Of a stretch of DNA of 64,000 bases, positions 1-8,240 are shown in pieces. How positions within the stretch are numbered: position 1 is the stretch's first letter; the number at the start of each line of letters is the position of its first letter. The notes under the pieces were generated by a model. The model searched no databases. It saw only the letters and a program-made list of their open reading frames with translations, and was not told where the DNA came from. The stretch spans positions 620,001 to 684,000 of the forward strand of contig NZ_CP060697.1 in the NCBI RefSeq assembly GCF_014352855.1. The letters are read 5' to 3'. The position numbers and the translations under genes were made by a program. The stretch is from Sphingomonas sabuli (lineage in GTDB: Bacteria > Pseudomonadota > Alphaproteobacteria > Sphingomonadales > Sphingomonadaceae).

Positions 1-1
1 G

Positions 2-106
2 GCCAAGATGGACCATGGCAAGCACGACATGAAGGCCGGGGCGGACCCCCACGCCGGCCATGACATGTCGACGATGGCGCAGCCCGCCTCTCATTCGAAC
101 CATTAA
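2..106 (+). CDS. C-terminal end of a His/Met-rich protein (partial)
   Basis: Only the last 34 codons are inside the window, ending in TAA at 104-106. The tail is rich in His, Met and Asp (MDHG, GHDM, HSNH), which is common in periplasmic or membrane copper-handling proteins. It lies 81 bases upstream of copA on the same strand, so it probably belongs to the same metal-resistance block. The family cannot be named from this fragment; an efflux component or a small metal-binding protein are both possible. Confidence 0.6.
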   Translation, partial: AKMDHGKHDMKAGADPHAGHDMSTMAQPASHSNH

Positions 107-187
107 TTAGCCTGACTGAAGGCCGGCGGCTCCCGCTCGGGGCCGCCGGCCCGACGTTCGCTTGTGGTGGCTATCCAAGGAACATCC

Positions 188-2194
188 ATGTCCAATTCGC
201 TTGCGCTCCAGCGGCGCACCTTCCTTCGCGCGGCTGCGCTTGGCGGCGCCGGCGCCGGCCTCGCCGGGATCATGCCCGCCTGGGCCCAGCCCGTTTCCGC
301 GGGCCTCGTCCGTCCCCTGCCGACGGTCAGCGGCACCGACATCGCCCTCACCATCGGCAAGGTGGCGGTCCGGGTCGACGGCAAGGTCAGCCGCGCGGTC
401 GGGGTCAATGGCACCGTGCCCGCACCTTTGGTCCGGCTCAAGGAAGGCCAGAAGGTCCGGCTCCGCGTCCAGAATACGCTCGACGAGGAAAGCTCGATTC
501 ACTGGCACGGCTTGCTGGTGCCGTTCGCCATGGACGGCGTGCCGGGCATCAGCTTTCCCGGGATCATGCCCCGGTCGACCTTCGAGTATGAGTTCGAGGT
601 CATCCAGTCGGGCACGTACTGGTATCACAGCCACTCAGCCTACCAGGAAGAAGACGGACTCTACGGCCCGATCGTGATCGATCCGGCCGGCGCCGACCCG
701 GTCGCTTACGACCGCGAGCATGTGCTGGTCCTGTCCGACCACAGCCCGATGACCGGCGCTACGATCTACAAGAAACTGAAACAGATGGGCGGCGGCTATT
801 TCAACATGCAGCGCCTGACCCTGTCGGGCCAGCTTGCCGGCCGCGACCTCACGGCAAGCGAACGACGCGACTGGGCCAAGATGCGGATGGACCCGGCGGA
901 CATTTCCGACGTCACCGGCTCGACTTATGATTTCACGGTCAACGGCTTTGGTCCGTTCGACAATTGGACCGGCCTGTTTCGAGCCGGCGAGCGCGTCCGC
1001 CTGAGGATCATCAACGCCGCTGCCCAGACCAATTTTAACGTCCGCATTCCAGGCCTCGCAATGACCGTCGTCCAGGCCGACGGGCAGAATGTCCGGCCGG
1101 TCACTGTCGACGAGTTCCAGATCGGCGTTGCCGAGACCTATGACGTCGTTGTCACCCCCGAGGACCGGGCCTATTCCTTCGTCAGCGAGGCGATCGACCG
1201 CTCCGGCCTTGGCCGGGCCACGCTGGCGCCGCGCGAGGGCATGTCCGCTCCCGTCCCGCCGCTCCGGCCCCGGCCGGTCCTGACCATGAAGGATATGGGG
1301 ATGGACATGGGAGGCATGGACCATGGCGGCATGGCCGGCATGGACATGCCCAACTCGCCCAATCCGGCGGCGGTCCGGGGCGTCGATCCGTCGGCCGAGC
1401 AGAATGCGTCGCGCAACCTGTGGAAGCTGACCGGCTGGACCGGCCCGGCAACGACCGGCGTTGCCGGTACCATCGCCGCCGGGATGGCCGGAACGGATCA
1501 TAGCGCGATGGGTCACGGCGCGGCACCTGCCCCGACTCCCGTCGATCATGCGGCCATGGGTCATGGCGCCCCGGCCGGCACCGCCGCTCCAGGCGGCTCG
1601 ATGGCCGGAATGGACCATGGCGCCGGCGGCATGGCTCACAACATGCGCGATTTCAGCAAGGCGCCCCAGGTCGACAAGAATCCCGGCGTCCAGTCGATCT
1701 CGCCGATGCCAACCGACCGCACCGGCGAGCCTCCCGTCGGCCTCGAGGGCCTCGGCCATCGGGTCCTGCTGTACCGCGACCTCGTCGCCCTCAACCGCAA
1801 TCCGGACGTCCGCGCGCCGACCCGGCAGATGGAGATTCACCTGACCGGCAACATGGAACGCTACATGTGGTCGTTCGACGGCGTGAAGATGAGCGAACCC
1901 GCCGAGCCGATTCCGTTCCGGCTCAACGAGCGAGTGCGCGTGACCCTGGTCAACGACACGATGATGCCGCACCCGATCCACCTCCACGGCCATTTTTTCG
2001 AGCTGGTCACGGGGCACGGCGCCAATGGCCCACGAAAGCATACCGTCAACGTCCCGCCCGGCGGCAAGATGACCTTCGACGTCACCGCTGACGCCTCCGG
2101 CGACTGGGCATTCCACTGCCACAATCTCTATCACATGACCGCCGGCATGATGCGCGTCGTCACGGTCCGCCCAATGACTGGAGACGCACAATGA
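188..2194 (+). CDS. copA: CopA, periplasmic multicopper oxidase for copper resistance
   Basis: This 668-residue protein is a CopA/PcoA-type multicopper oxidase, expected to oxidise Cu(I) to the less toxic Cu(II) in the periplasm. A twin-arginine signal is visible (RRTFLRAAALG) ending near AWA, consistent with export of a folded enzyme. The copper ligands are present: HWHG near residue 105, HSH near 147, HPIHLHGHFF near the C-terminus and HCHNLYHMTAGMM at the end. A Met/His-rich insert (MGMDMGGMDHGGMAGMDM) around residue 370 is the usual extra copper-binding region. The ATG at 188 is chosen because AAGGA lies about six bases before it; an upstream in-frame GTG at 164 has no such site. Its stop overlaps copB by four bases (ATGA). 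Confidence 0.95.
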   Translation: MSNSLALQRRTFLRAAALGGAGAGLAGIMPAWAQPVSAGLVRPLPTVSGTDIALTIGKVAVRVDGKVSRAVGVNGTVPAPLVRLKEGQKVRLRVQNTLDEESSIHWHGLLVPFAMDGVPGISFPGIMPRSTFEYEFEVIQSGTYWYHSHSAYQEEDGLYGPIVIDPAGADPVAYDREHVLVLSDHSPMTGATIYKKLKQMGGGYFNMQRLTLSGQLAGRDLTASERRDWAKMRMDPADISDVTGSTYDFTVNGFGPFDNWTGLFRAGERVRLRIINAAAQTNFNVRIPGLAMTVVQADGQNVRPVTVDEFQIGVAETYDVVVTPEDRAYSFVSEAIDRSGLGRATLAPREGMSAPVPPLRPRPVLTMKDMGMDMGGMDHGGMAGMDMPNSPNPAAVRGVDPSAEQNASRNLWKLTGWTGPATTGVAGTIAAGMAGTDHSAMGHGAAPAPTPVDHAAMGHGAPAGTAAPGGSMAGMDHGAGGMAHNMRDFSKAPQVDKNPGVQSISPMPTDRTGEPPVGLEGLGHRVLLYRDLVALNRNPDVRAPTRQMEIHLTGNMERYMWSFDGVKMSEPAEPIPFRLNERVRVTLVNDTMMPHPIHLHGHFFELVTGHGANGPRKHTVNVPPGGKMTFDVTADASGDWAFHCHNLYHMTAGMMRVVTVRPMTGDAQ

Positions 2195-3420
2195 CCCCGC
2201 CTCTCAAGCTGGCGCTGCTCGCTGCGGCTGCCGCAGCCATCCCGGCCACCCCGGCAGTGGCGCAGCACCAGGGGCATGCGGCGCAGCCCAAACCTGCCGC
2301 TCCGGCGCAGCCCGTCTGCCTCCCCGAGCATGCCGCAATGGGGCACTGCACCCTGGCTCCAGCGCAAAAGCCGGAACAACCCAAGCCCACCGCTCCGGCG
2401 CAGCCCGTCTGCCTGCCCGAACATGCGGCGATGGGCCATTGTACTTTGGCTCCAGCCCCTGGGCCGGCGCAGCCCAAGCCCGCCACCCCGGCGCAACCCA
2501 TCTGCCTACCCGAACATGCGGCGATGGGCCATTGTACTTTGGCTCCAGCCCCAGCGCCGGCGCAGCCCAAGCTCGCCGACCCAGCGCAGCCGGCCTGCCT
2601 GCCCGAACATGCGGCGATGGGGCATTGCACACTCGCACCGGCGGGTGCGGTAGCTGGCGCCGAGGGCACCGACCTTCCCGCCGGCAATGCCCCGCCGCCG
2701 CCGGTTCCAACCGCCAATGCAGCCGATGCGGTCTACGGCAGTCCGGCGATGGAAATGGGCCGGCACCATCTCAATGAGTTTCACGGCGGGCAAAAGCTCT
2801 TCCAAGTGATGGCCAACGTCGCCGAGGCTCAAATCCGGAAGGGCCGCGACGGCTTCGAATGGGACGCCGAAGGCTGGTATGGCGGCGACATCAACCGCCT
2901 GTGGCTGAAGAGCGAAGGCGAAGGCGCGTTCGGCGAAGGCCTCGAGAAGGCCGAAGTGCAGGTGCTCTACAGCCACGCGGTCGACCCATATTTCAACATC
3001 CAGGGCGGCCTTCGCTACGACTTCAAGCCCAACCCGTCGCGAGTCTATGCAACGATCGGGTTCGAAGGCCTCGCACCGAGCTTCTTTGATGTCGAAGGCG
3101 CCCTGTTCCTGTCGAACAAGGGCGAGGTGATGGCCCGTCTCGAAGGCTATTATGACCAGCGCATTACCCAGCGCCTGGTCCTCCAGCCACGCGCCGAGCT
3201 CAATTTTGCCGCTCAAAGCAGCCGGCAGATCGGCGTCGGCTCGGGCCTGTCCGACGCCGAGATCGGCGTTCGGCTGCGCTACGACATCCGCCGCGAGTTC
3301 GCCCCGTATCTCGGGATCCAGTACCGCCGCGCCTTCGGCCGAACCCGCGACTATCTGCGGGACGCGGGCGAGGATGCGGGCGGCTGGAGCTTTCTTGCCG
3401 GTGTGCGGACATGGTTCTGA
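2191..3420 (+). CDS. copB: CopB, outer-membrane copper resistance protein with four Cys/His repeats
   Basis: The protein has 409 residues: a signal peptide (to about residue 24), a Pro/Ala-rich linker with four copies of an 11-residue motif CLPEHAAMGHC at residues 43, 74, 105 and 136 (period exactly 31), then a C-terminal beta-barrel domain typical of CopB/PcoB (from about residue 190, ending in WF as outer-membrane proteins do). The family is known from copper resistance operons next to CopA. The repeat replaces the Met/His-rich linker of classical CopB and would offer eight Cys and eight His for metal. Start ATG overlaps the copA stop, so the two are translationally coupled. Confidence 0.93.
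   Translation: MTPPLKLALLAAAAAAIPATPAVAQHQGHAAQPKPAAPAQPVCLPEHAAMGHCTLAPAQKPEQPKPTAPAQPVCLPEHAAMGHCTLAPAPGPAQPKPATPAQPICLPEHAAMGHCTLAPAPAPAQPKLADPAQPACLPEHAAMGHCTLAPAGAVAGAEGTDLPAGNAPPPPVPTANAADAVYGSPAMEMGRHHLNEFHGGQKLFQVMANVAEAQIRKGRDGFEWDAEGWYGGDINRLWLKSEGEGAFGEGLEKAEVQVLYSHAVDPYFNIQGGLRYDFKPNPSRVYATIGFEGLAPSFFDVEGALFLSNKGEVMARLEGYYDQRITQRLVLQPRAELNFAAQSSRQIGVGSGLSDAEIGVRLRYDIRREFAPYLGIQYRRAFGRTRDYLRDAGEDAGGWSFLAGVRTWF
2299..2640 (+). repeat. Four tandem 93-bp coding repeats in copB
   Basis: Four in-frame copies of a 31-codon unit. The core encodes CLPEHAAMGHCTLAPA and the spacer is Pro/Ala/Gln/Lys-rich. Copies two to four are nearly identical at DNA level around the core, pointing to recent duplication or gene conversion. 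The spacing is constant at 93 bases between the first Cys codons (2317, 2410, 2503, 2596). Confidence 0.9.
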
Positions 3421-3439
3421 CGAGAAGAGGAGAATCTCG

Positions 3440-3907
3440 ATGAAATGGCCAATCACGATCGCCGCAGCCAGCCTCGCGCTGCTCCCTGCGACCGCTTTGG
3501 CAGCGCCGGCGCGGAACGCCGACACGGCGGCAGTCATCAAGGTGCTGGGCGACTATAAGGCTGCGATCGAGCGGCTCGACGGGCGCGGCACGGAGCGTCT
3601 GTTCACTCCGGACTCGATGATCTTCGAGACGGGCGGCGCCGAGGGCAATTACGCCAATTATCTACGCCATCATCTCGGGCCGGAGCTCAAGGAATTCCGG
3701 TCGTTCAAATTCTCGAATTACAAGGTCGACGTCCGCTTCGTCGGCGGGGCGGCGGTTGCAACCGAGACTTACGGCTACCGGATTGAGACCATCAAGGGCG
3801 AGGTCGCCGAGCGGCTCGGCGTTGCCACGAGCGTTCTCAGGAAGGAGAAGGGTCGATGGAGGATCGTCATGATGCACAATAGCGCGCGCCGGCCGAAACC
3901 GTCATGA
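3440..3907 (+). CDS. Exported NTF2-like (DUF4440/SnoaL-type) protein
   Basis: The 155-residue product has a clear signal peptide (MKWPITIAAASLALLPATALAAPA). The mature part has the alpha+beta pattern of the NTF2-like/DUF4440 family: an N-terminal helix (VIKVLGDYKAAIERLD), the LFTPDSMIFETGG strand region and a final RWRIVMMHNSARR strand. Such domains bind small ligands or act as periplasmic accessory proteins; the ligand is unknown. It sits 19 bases after copB behind a GAAGAGGAG ribosome site and overlaps the next gene by ATGA, so it belongs to the copper operon. Confidence 0.8.
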   Translation: MKWPITIAAASLALLPATALAAPARNADTAAVIKVLGDYKAAIERLDGRGTERLFTPDSMIFETGGAEGNYANYLRHHLGPELKEFRSFKFSNYKVDVRFVGGAAVATETYGYRIETIKGEVAERLGVATSVLRKEKGRWRIVMMHNSARRPKPS

Positions 3908-4599
3908 GCGCCCGGCACGCAAATAGCGCCGAGCGCCGCAACTGGATAGTGCGCCTCCTGTCGGCCTTCGCCTTCCTCTCACTGGCGCTGGCGCTGGCGG
4001 AACCGGCCACCGCGCATGAAAAGCATAAGAAGAAGCCCGAGCAGGCGCAGCAGGTCCAACGCCAGCAGCCGGCATCCGCCGGCGGGCAAGTTCCCGCGGC
4101 GGAGCATACCGGAGCCGGTCACGGCCAGGCGGGCGAAATGATGGACGGCATGGACATGGGCATGGACCGGTCCAGCATGTCCTTTGCCGAACGCCTGCTC
4201 GATTGGTTCGGGCGGCTTCATCCGATGATCGTCCATTTCCCGATCGCCTTCTTCCCGGCGGCCTTGTTCACCGCGGTCGTCGGGCGCCGGCAGCCGGCGT
4301 TCAGCGCCCCGGTGCAGTTCCTCGTGGTTGCAGGCGGAATCTTCGCCCCGATCGCCGCCATCGCCGGATGGTTCGCGGGTCTCGGCGCCGATCCCGAGGC
4401 AATCCTAACCTACCACCGCTGGCTCGGGGTCGCGATCGGACTTGCCGGAGCCGGGCTCGGCGTCTGGGCCTGGCGGCGGCCCTGGGAAGACCGCGGCGGC
4501 GGCATGATCCTCGCGCTGACGGTCATGACGGTCGCGATTGCAGTTCAGGGCTTCCTCGGCGCCGGAGTGACGCACGGGATCGAGCATTTGATGTTCTGA
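3904..4599 (+). CDS. DUF2231 inner-membrane protein with His/Lys/Met-rich N-terminus
   Basis: The 231-residue protein has an N-terminal hydrophobic segment, then a charged region with HEKHKKK and MMDGMDMGMD motifs that could bind metal. A four-helix membrane domain follows, beginning at the family signature LHPMIVHFPIAFFPAAL (about residue 107). This matches DUF2231, a membrane family often found beside heavy-metal genes and sometimes discussed as heme-binding; its role is not established. It is coupled to the preceding gene by an ATGA overlap and followed 11 bases later by a DUF305 gene. Confidence 0.82.
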   Translation: MSARHANSAERRNWIVRLLSAFAFLSLALALAEPATAHEKHKKKPEQAQQVQRQQPASAGGQVPAAEHTGAGHGQAGEMMDGMDMGMDRSSMSFAERLLDWFGRLHPMIVHFPIAFFPAALFTAVVGRRQPAFSAPVQFLVVAGGIFAPIAAIAGWFAGLGADPEAILTYHRWLGVAIGLAGAGLGVWAWRRPWEDRGGGMILALTVMTVAIAVQGFLGAGVTHGIEHLMF

Positions 4600-4610
4600 G
4601 GAGGACAGCA

Positions 4611-5108
4611 ATGGAACAGGGACACAATGAACATGGCGGAATGAGCCGCCAGATGATGCACCGGCACTATCTCATGTTCGGGCTCAACATGCTGATCAGC
4701 ACGGTCATCATGTATGTCGTGATGTTCGAGATGATCCGCGGTTCCGGCGAGTTCGTCCAGAACATCAACTTCTTTTATATGGCCCTGACCATGGCGATGC
4801 CGATGGGCGCGTTGATGCTGCTGATGATGGGGTCGATGTACGCCGATAAGAGGCTCAACCTCATCCTCTATGCTGCTTTGGCCCTGATCTTCATTCTCGC
4901 CTTCGCGGCGGTCCGGACGCAGGCCCTGGTCGGCGACAAACAGTTCGTCCGGTCAATGATCCCGCATCATTCGGGAGCGATCCTGATGTGCAACCAGGCT
5001 TCATTGCGCGACCCCGAAATCCGTCAGCTCTGCTTTGCGCCAACCGGCATCGTTGCCTCGCAGGAACGCGAAATCGCCCAAATGAAGACCCTCCTCAAGC
5101 GGCTCTAG
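4611..5108 (+). CDS. Membrane-anchored DUF305 protein
   Basis: The 165-residue product starts with a His/Met-rich segment, has about three membrane helices (residues 20-105) and ends in a short DUF305 region with the signature MIPHHSGAILMCNQA and a following helical stretch. DUF305 proteins are ferritin-like helical proteins frequently found with copper and other metal resistance genes; the HH pair probably binds metal. GAGGAGG seven bases before the ATG sets the start. It lies between the DUF2231 and DUF411 genes in one transcription unit. Confidence 0.85.
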   Translation: MEQGHNEHGGMSRQMMHRHYLMFGLNMLISTVIMYVVMFEMIRGSGEFVQNINFFYMALTMAMPMGALMLLMMGSMYADKRLNLILYAALALIFILAFAAVRTQALVGDKQFVRSMIPHHSGAILMCNQASLRDPEIRQLCFAPTGIVASQEREIAQMKTLLKRL

Positions 5109-5133
5109 CCCGCGAAACGAAAGGAAGCAGCGA

Positions 5134-5598
5134 GTGACCTTGACCCTTTCCCGTCGCGCCTTCGTTGGCGCTGCCGCCGGCAGCCTCGCGGCCGCGGCCT
5201 GTGGATCGCCCCGGCGCACCCCGCCCCAGGCGATGACCATCTATCGCGATCCGAGCTGCGGCTGCTGTGAGGCATGGGCCGGCATCGCCCGGCAGGCAGG
5301 CTATGAGGTGCGGGTCGTCGATCACCCGGACATGCCGGCGATCAAGCGCCGCTATGGCGTGCCCGACCGATTGCTGTCCTGCCATACGAGCGTCGTCGGG
5401 AACTACGCCGTCGAGGGTCACGTCCCGCTCGTCGATGTGAGAAGGCTTCTTAAGGCACGGCCGGCCCAGATCAAGGGTATTGCAGTGCCCGGGATGCCGA
5501 TCGGTTCGCCCGGAATGGAATCGCCGGACGGGACCAGGCAGAAGTTCCAGGTAATGGCCTTCGATGGTGGCGGGCGTGTGTCCGTCTTCCGCGGCTGA
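5134..5598 (+). CDS. DUF411 periplasmic metal-binding protein
   Basis: The 154-residue protein starts at GTG after an AAGGAAG site. It has a Tat-like N-terminus (SRRAFVGAAAGSLAAAACG), with a Cys at the end of the hydrophobic stretch that may be a lipobox. The DUF411 domain is clear: a thioredoxin-like strand MTIYRDPSCGCCEAW containing a CxCC metal site, then SCHTSVVGNYAVEGHVP and the conserved GIAVPGMPIGSPGME. DUF411 proteins are commonly found in copper resistance loci and thought to bind Cu. It is the last gene of the coupled copper operon before a 150-base gap. Confidence 0.88.
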   Translation: MTLTLSRRAFVGAAAGSLAAAACGSPRRTPPQAMTIYRDPSCGCCEAWAGIARQAGYEVRVVDHPDMPAIKRRYGVPDRLLSCHTSVVGNYAVEGHVPLVDVRRLLKARPAQIKGIAVPGMPIGSPGMESPDGTRQKFQVMAFDGGGRVSVFRG

Positions 5599-5748
5599 GC
5601 CGATCTCAGAAGATCTGCATGATCGAATGATGCGGTCGGCGACACTTGAACCACCATGTGGGGAAGGCGTTTTACGCTCGACCGCACGCCATTCTTCAGC
5701 CGGACCTGATCCGGCGAATGAGCGACAACCAATACCATGGAGAGAAAG

Positions 5749-6534
5749 ATGAAGAGAATGATGTTTGCCGGCGCCGCAAGCGCCCTTGTTCTGATGCTGT
5801 CGGCGTGCGGAAGCCGCGACGAGCCCGCGAACAATGTCGCGGCCGGCCATGACATGAACGCCATGGCGGACAGCGGCCCCTTCGCCGATTCGGAAATGAA
5901 GATGGACCAGGCGATGACCGCGGCGGTCGGAGTCAATGCGGCGGACAGTTGGGTGCGCAAGATGATCGAGCATCACAAGGGCGCGATCGACATGTCGCGC
6001 ATCCTCCTCGCACAGAACGTCACTGGTCATGTCGCCGACATGGCGCAGCAGACGATCGACAAGCAGGGTGCGGAGGTTACCGCGCTGGAGAAATTGGTCG
6101 CCACCGGAAACCCGGACGCCGCGAGCGCCGCGCCCTACAAGCCGGCAGCGATGGCGATGCACAGTGCTATGATGGCGGCGTCAGGTGCGGATATTTCCGA
6201 CACGTGGATTCGAAAGATGCTGGAACATCACAAGGGCGCGATCGCCATGTCCGACATCGCTTTGGCTAATGGCGCTAGGGGCGCCGTTCGAGCGCAAATC
6301 GAGAAAACCAAGGCCGAGCAACAAAAGGAGATCGACCATATCGAAGGCATGCTGTCAGGCCAGCAGTTGGCAAGCGAGCCGACCGCGCCGGCAGTAGCGC
6401 CGGCCGCCAAGGAAAAGGCTCCTGCAGCAAAGCCTGCACCGGCGAAGGCCGCTCCGGTCAAGCCGAAGCCTGCCGAGCCCAAGGCTCCGACTCCTACGTG
6501 TTTGCCTGAGCATCGAGCCGCTGGACATTGCTAG
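5749..6534 (+). CDS. Lipoprotein with two DUF305 units and a C-terminal CLPEHxxxGHC motif
   Basis: From the ATG at 5749 (GGAGAGAA site just upstream; an in-frame ATG at 5737 is less well placed) the product has 261 residues. A lipoprotein signal ends in LSAC. Two tandem DUF305-like units follow, each with WxRKMxEHHKGAI (near residues 66 and 154), then a long Ala/Pro/Lys linker. The last eleven residues are CLPEHRAAGHC, the same motif repeated four times in CopB upstream. This suggests a periplasmic copper-binding lipoprotein with a transferable metal-binding tail. It has its own gap upstream (5599-5748), which may contain a promoter. Confidence 0.85.
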   Translation: MKRMMFAGAASALVLMLSACGSRDEPANNVAAGHDMNAMADSGPFADSEMKMDQAMTAAVGVNAADSWVRKMIEHHKGAIDMSRILLAQNVTGHVADMAQQTIDKQGAEVTALEKLVATGNPDAASAAPYKPAAMAMHSAMMAASGADISDTWIRKMLEHHKGAIAMSDIALANGARGAVRAQIEKTKAEQQKEIDHIEGMLSGQQLASEPTAPAVAPAAKEKAPAAKPAPAKAAPVKPKPAEPKAPTPTCLPEHRAAGHC

Positions 6535-6652
6535 CATCGGTAACTTGAAGTCGACGGGGTCATAGGCTTCGATCGGCATAGGCCGTTGACGGCCCCGGCG
6601 CGCACGCCGCCGGGGCCGTCTCCATCCAACGAGCAGGAACCTTCACCAGCCA

Positions 6653-7354
6653 ATGCGAACCCATGTGATCGCCCGCAAGACGCACAAATGGCTGGGCCTG
6701 TTCATCGGGCTCCAGGTGGTAATCTGGTCGCTCAGCGGCCTCTACATGACGGTCGTGCACATCGACACCATCCACGGCGATCACCTCGTGCGAGCCGGGC
6801 GCCAGCATTCGGTAACCGCGTCCTCACTGGCCGATCCCGTCGTCCTGGCCGCCGCCAATGATGCGCAATCGATCCGGCTCGGGTGGCTTGAAGGAAAGCC
6901 GATCTATATCGCCAGGGGCGAATCTGGAGAGATCGCCCTTGATGCTAGAAACGGCGCTAGAATCCCACCGCCGGATGAGGCGGCGATCCGCAAACTGGCC
7001 ACCTCAAACTACACCGGCCGCGATCCGATCGCCTCGGCCGACCTGATCACCGATATCCCCGGCGAGATTCGCGGTCGCACGCCGCCCCTGTGGCGTGTCG
7101 AGTTCAACCACTGGAACAAGCCAACCTTTTACCTTTCGCCCGTGTCCGGCGAATTGCTGTCCAGGCGGCACGAGCTCTGGCGCATCTTCGACTTCCTCTG
7201 GATGCTGCACATCATGGACTATGACGAGCGCGAGAACGTCAACAACACGCTCCTGCGTATATTCACCTGGGGTGCGGTGCTGATGGCCCTCTCCGGCGCC
7301 TGGCTCCTGCTCTACGCCTTCCCCAAGAAGAAAAAGAAGGCCGCGCCCCGATGA
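6653..7354 (+). CDS. PepSY-domain membrane protein (first of a pair)
   Basis: The 233-residue protein has an N-terminal membrane helix preceded by RKTHKWLGLFIGLQ, a periplasmic PepSY-like region (about residues 50-165), and a C-terminal pair of segments around DFLWMLHIMDY and a final helix, ending in a Lys-rich tail. This layout resembles small PepSY-associated transmembrane proteins, some of which work with iron or copper reductases. Its stop overlaps the next gene by ATGA and the two proteins are alike along their length, so they look like a tandem duplicate. Confidence 0.78.
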   Translation: MRTHVIARKTHKWLGLFIGLQVVIWSLSGLYMTVVHIDTIHGDHLVRAGRQHSVTASSLADPVVLAAANDAQSIRLGWLEGKPIYIARGESGEIALDARNGARIPPPDEAAIRKLATSNYTGRDPIASADLITDIPGEIRGRTPPLWRVEFNHWNKPTFYLSPVSGELLSRRHELWRIFDFLWMLHIMDYDERENVNNTLLRIFTWGAVLMALSGAWLLLYAFPKKKKKAAPR

Positions 7355-8097
7355 TCATCAAGTCGATCTGGCTTCGCAAAATTCATAAGTGGGTTGGTCT
7401 GGTGATCGGCCTCCAATTTCTAATCTGGGCGATCAGCGGCGCGGCCATGGCTCTGATCAGCATGGACGAGGTCGCGGGCGGTGACATGGCTGAGCCCGCC
7501 CAACCGCCCCCGATTCCGGGCGCTTCTGGTTGGGCGCAGGTCCAACGTCAGTTGGGCGACGAGCCGATCACCGCTGTCGCTATTCGAGCTCTGCCCGATC
7601 GCCAACTCATTCAGGCGACGACAGATCGCGGGATCAAGCTTTTCGATGCTGGAAGCGGCGAACCGGTCAGTATTGACCGCTCATCCGCCGCGGCGATTGC
7701 CAAGGCCATGCATCCCGAGGGATCGACGCCCTTGCGAGTGATGCCGTTGTCCAAATTGACGCTCGCGGTCCGCGAGCATGAACTGCCCATCTGGCGGGTC
7801 GACTTCGCCGACCAGAAAAACAGCAGCTATTATGTCTCGGGAACGACTGGCGAGCTGCTCGAACGCCGCAACGAAAGCTGGCGCCTCTGGGACTTCTTCT
7901 GGATGCTCCACAACATGGACTATGCGCAGAGGACCAGTTTCAACCATCCGCTAATCATCATGGTCGGCTTCGCCATGGCGTGGCTCGCGGCCACCGGCTT
8001 CTGGCTGCTCTTTCGCACCATGTGGCGCCACGATTTTGCACAATTTCGTCGCGCAACGAGTTTCGGTCGACGAGAGGCAGCAAAATTGGGCGATTGA
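7351..8097 (+). CDS. PepSY-domain membrane protein (second of a pair)
   Basis: The 248-residue protein is a paralogue of the upstream gene. It shares the start RKIHKWVGLVIGLQFLIWAISG, the middle region with PIWRVDFADQKNSSYYVSGTTGELL, and the WDFFWMLHNMDY segment before the last membrane helix. The two may form a heterodimer in the inner membrane. It is the last gene of the copper block; 143 bases after its stop lies the tRNA remnant taken as the island end. Confidence 0.78.
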   Translation: MIIKSIWLRKIHKWVGLVIGLQFLIWAISGAAMALISMDEVAGGDMAEPAQPPPIPGASGWAQVQRQLGDEPITAVAIRALPDRQLIQATTDRGIKLFDAGSGEPVSIDRSSAAAIAKAMHPEGSTPLRVMPLSKLTLAVREHELPIWRVDFADQKNSSYYVSGTTGELLERRNESWRLWDFFWMLHNMDYAQRTSFNHPLIIMVGFAMAWLAATGFWLLFRTMWRHDFAQFRRATSFGRREAAKLGD

Positions 8098-8240
8098 TGC
8101 CATCGCAAGTCGTCAACGTTTCAACCAAAAATGTGTGCTCGAATTTGTGCTGTTGCTCAATGTGTGACCAAGTGGTGTGTTGGAGCGTTTTCAGCGCTCG
8201 GATGCAGCTAAGTAACTGTTTTTGTTGATATAAACGCGAA
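8098..8240 (+). other. Island-end non-coding stretch with short direct repeats
   Basis: This AT-richer stretch between the last PepSY gene and the tRNA remnant holds repeated short motifs: TGTGTGCTC, TTGTGCTGTTGCTC, TGTGTGACC and TGGTGTGTTGG within about 60 bases (8130-8185). Such clustered repeats next to an attachment site could be arm-type integrase sites. No gene is seen. Confidence 0.35.

Noticed and set aside
635..2191. A 518-codon open frame antisense to copA
   Set aside because: It shadows copA codon for codon in GC-rich DNA, has no ribosome site and a composition (His/Arg/Gly/Ala) typical of antisense translation.
2299..2640. Possible CRISPR-like array
   Set aside because: The four 93-bp units are in-frame coding repeats of copB with no variable spacers of fixed length.
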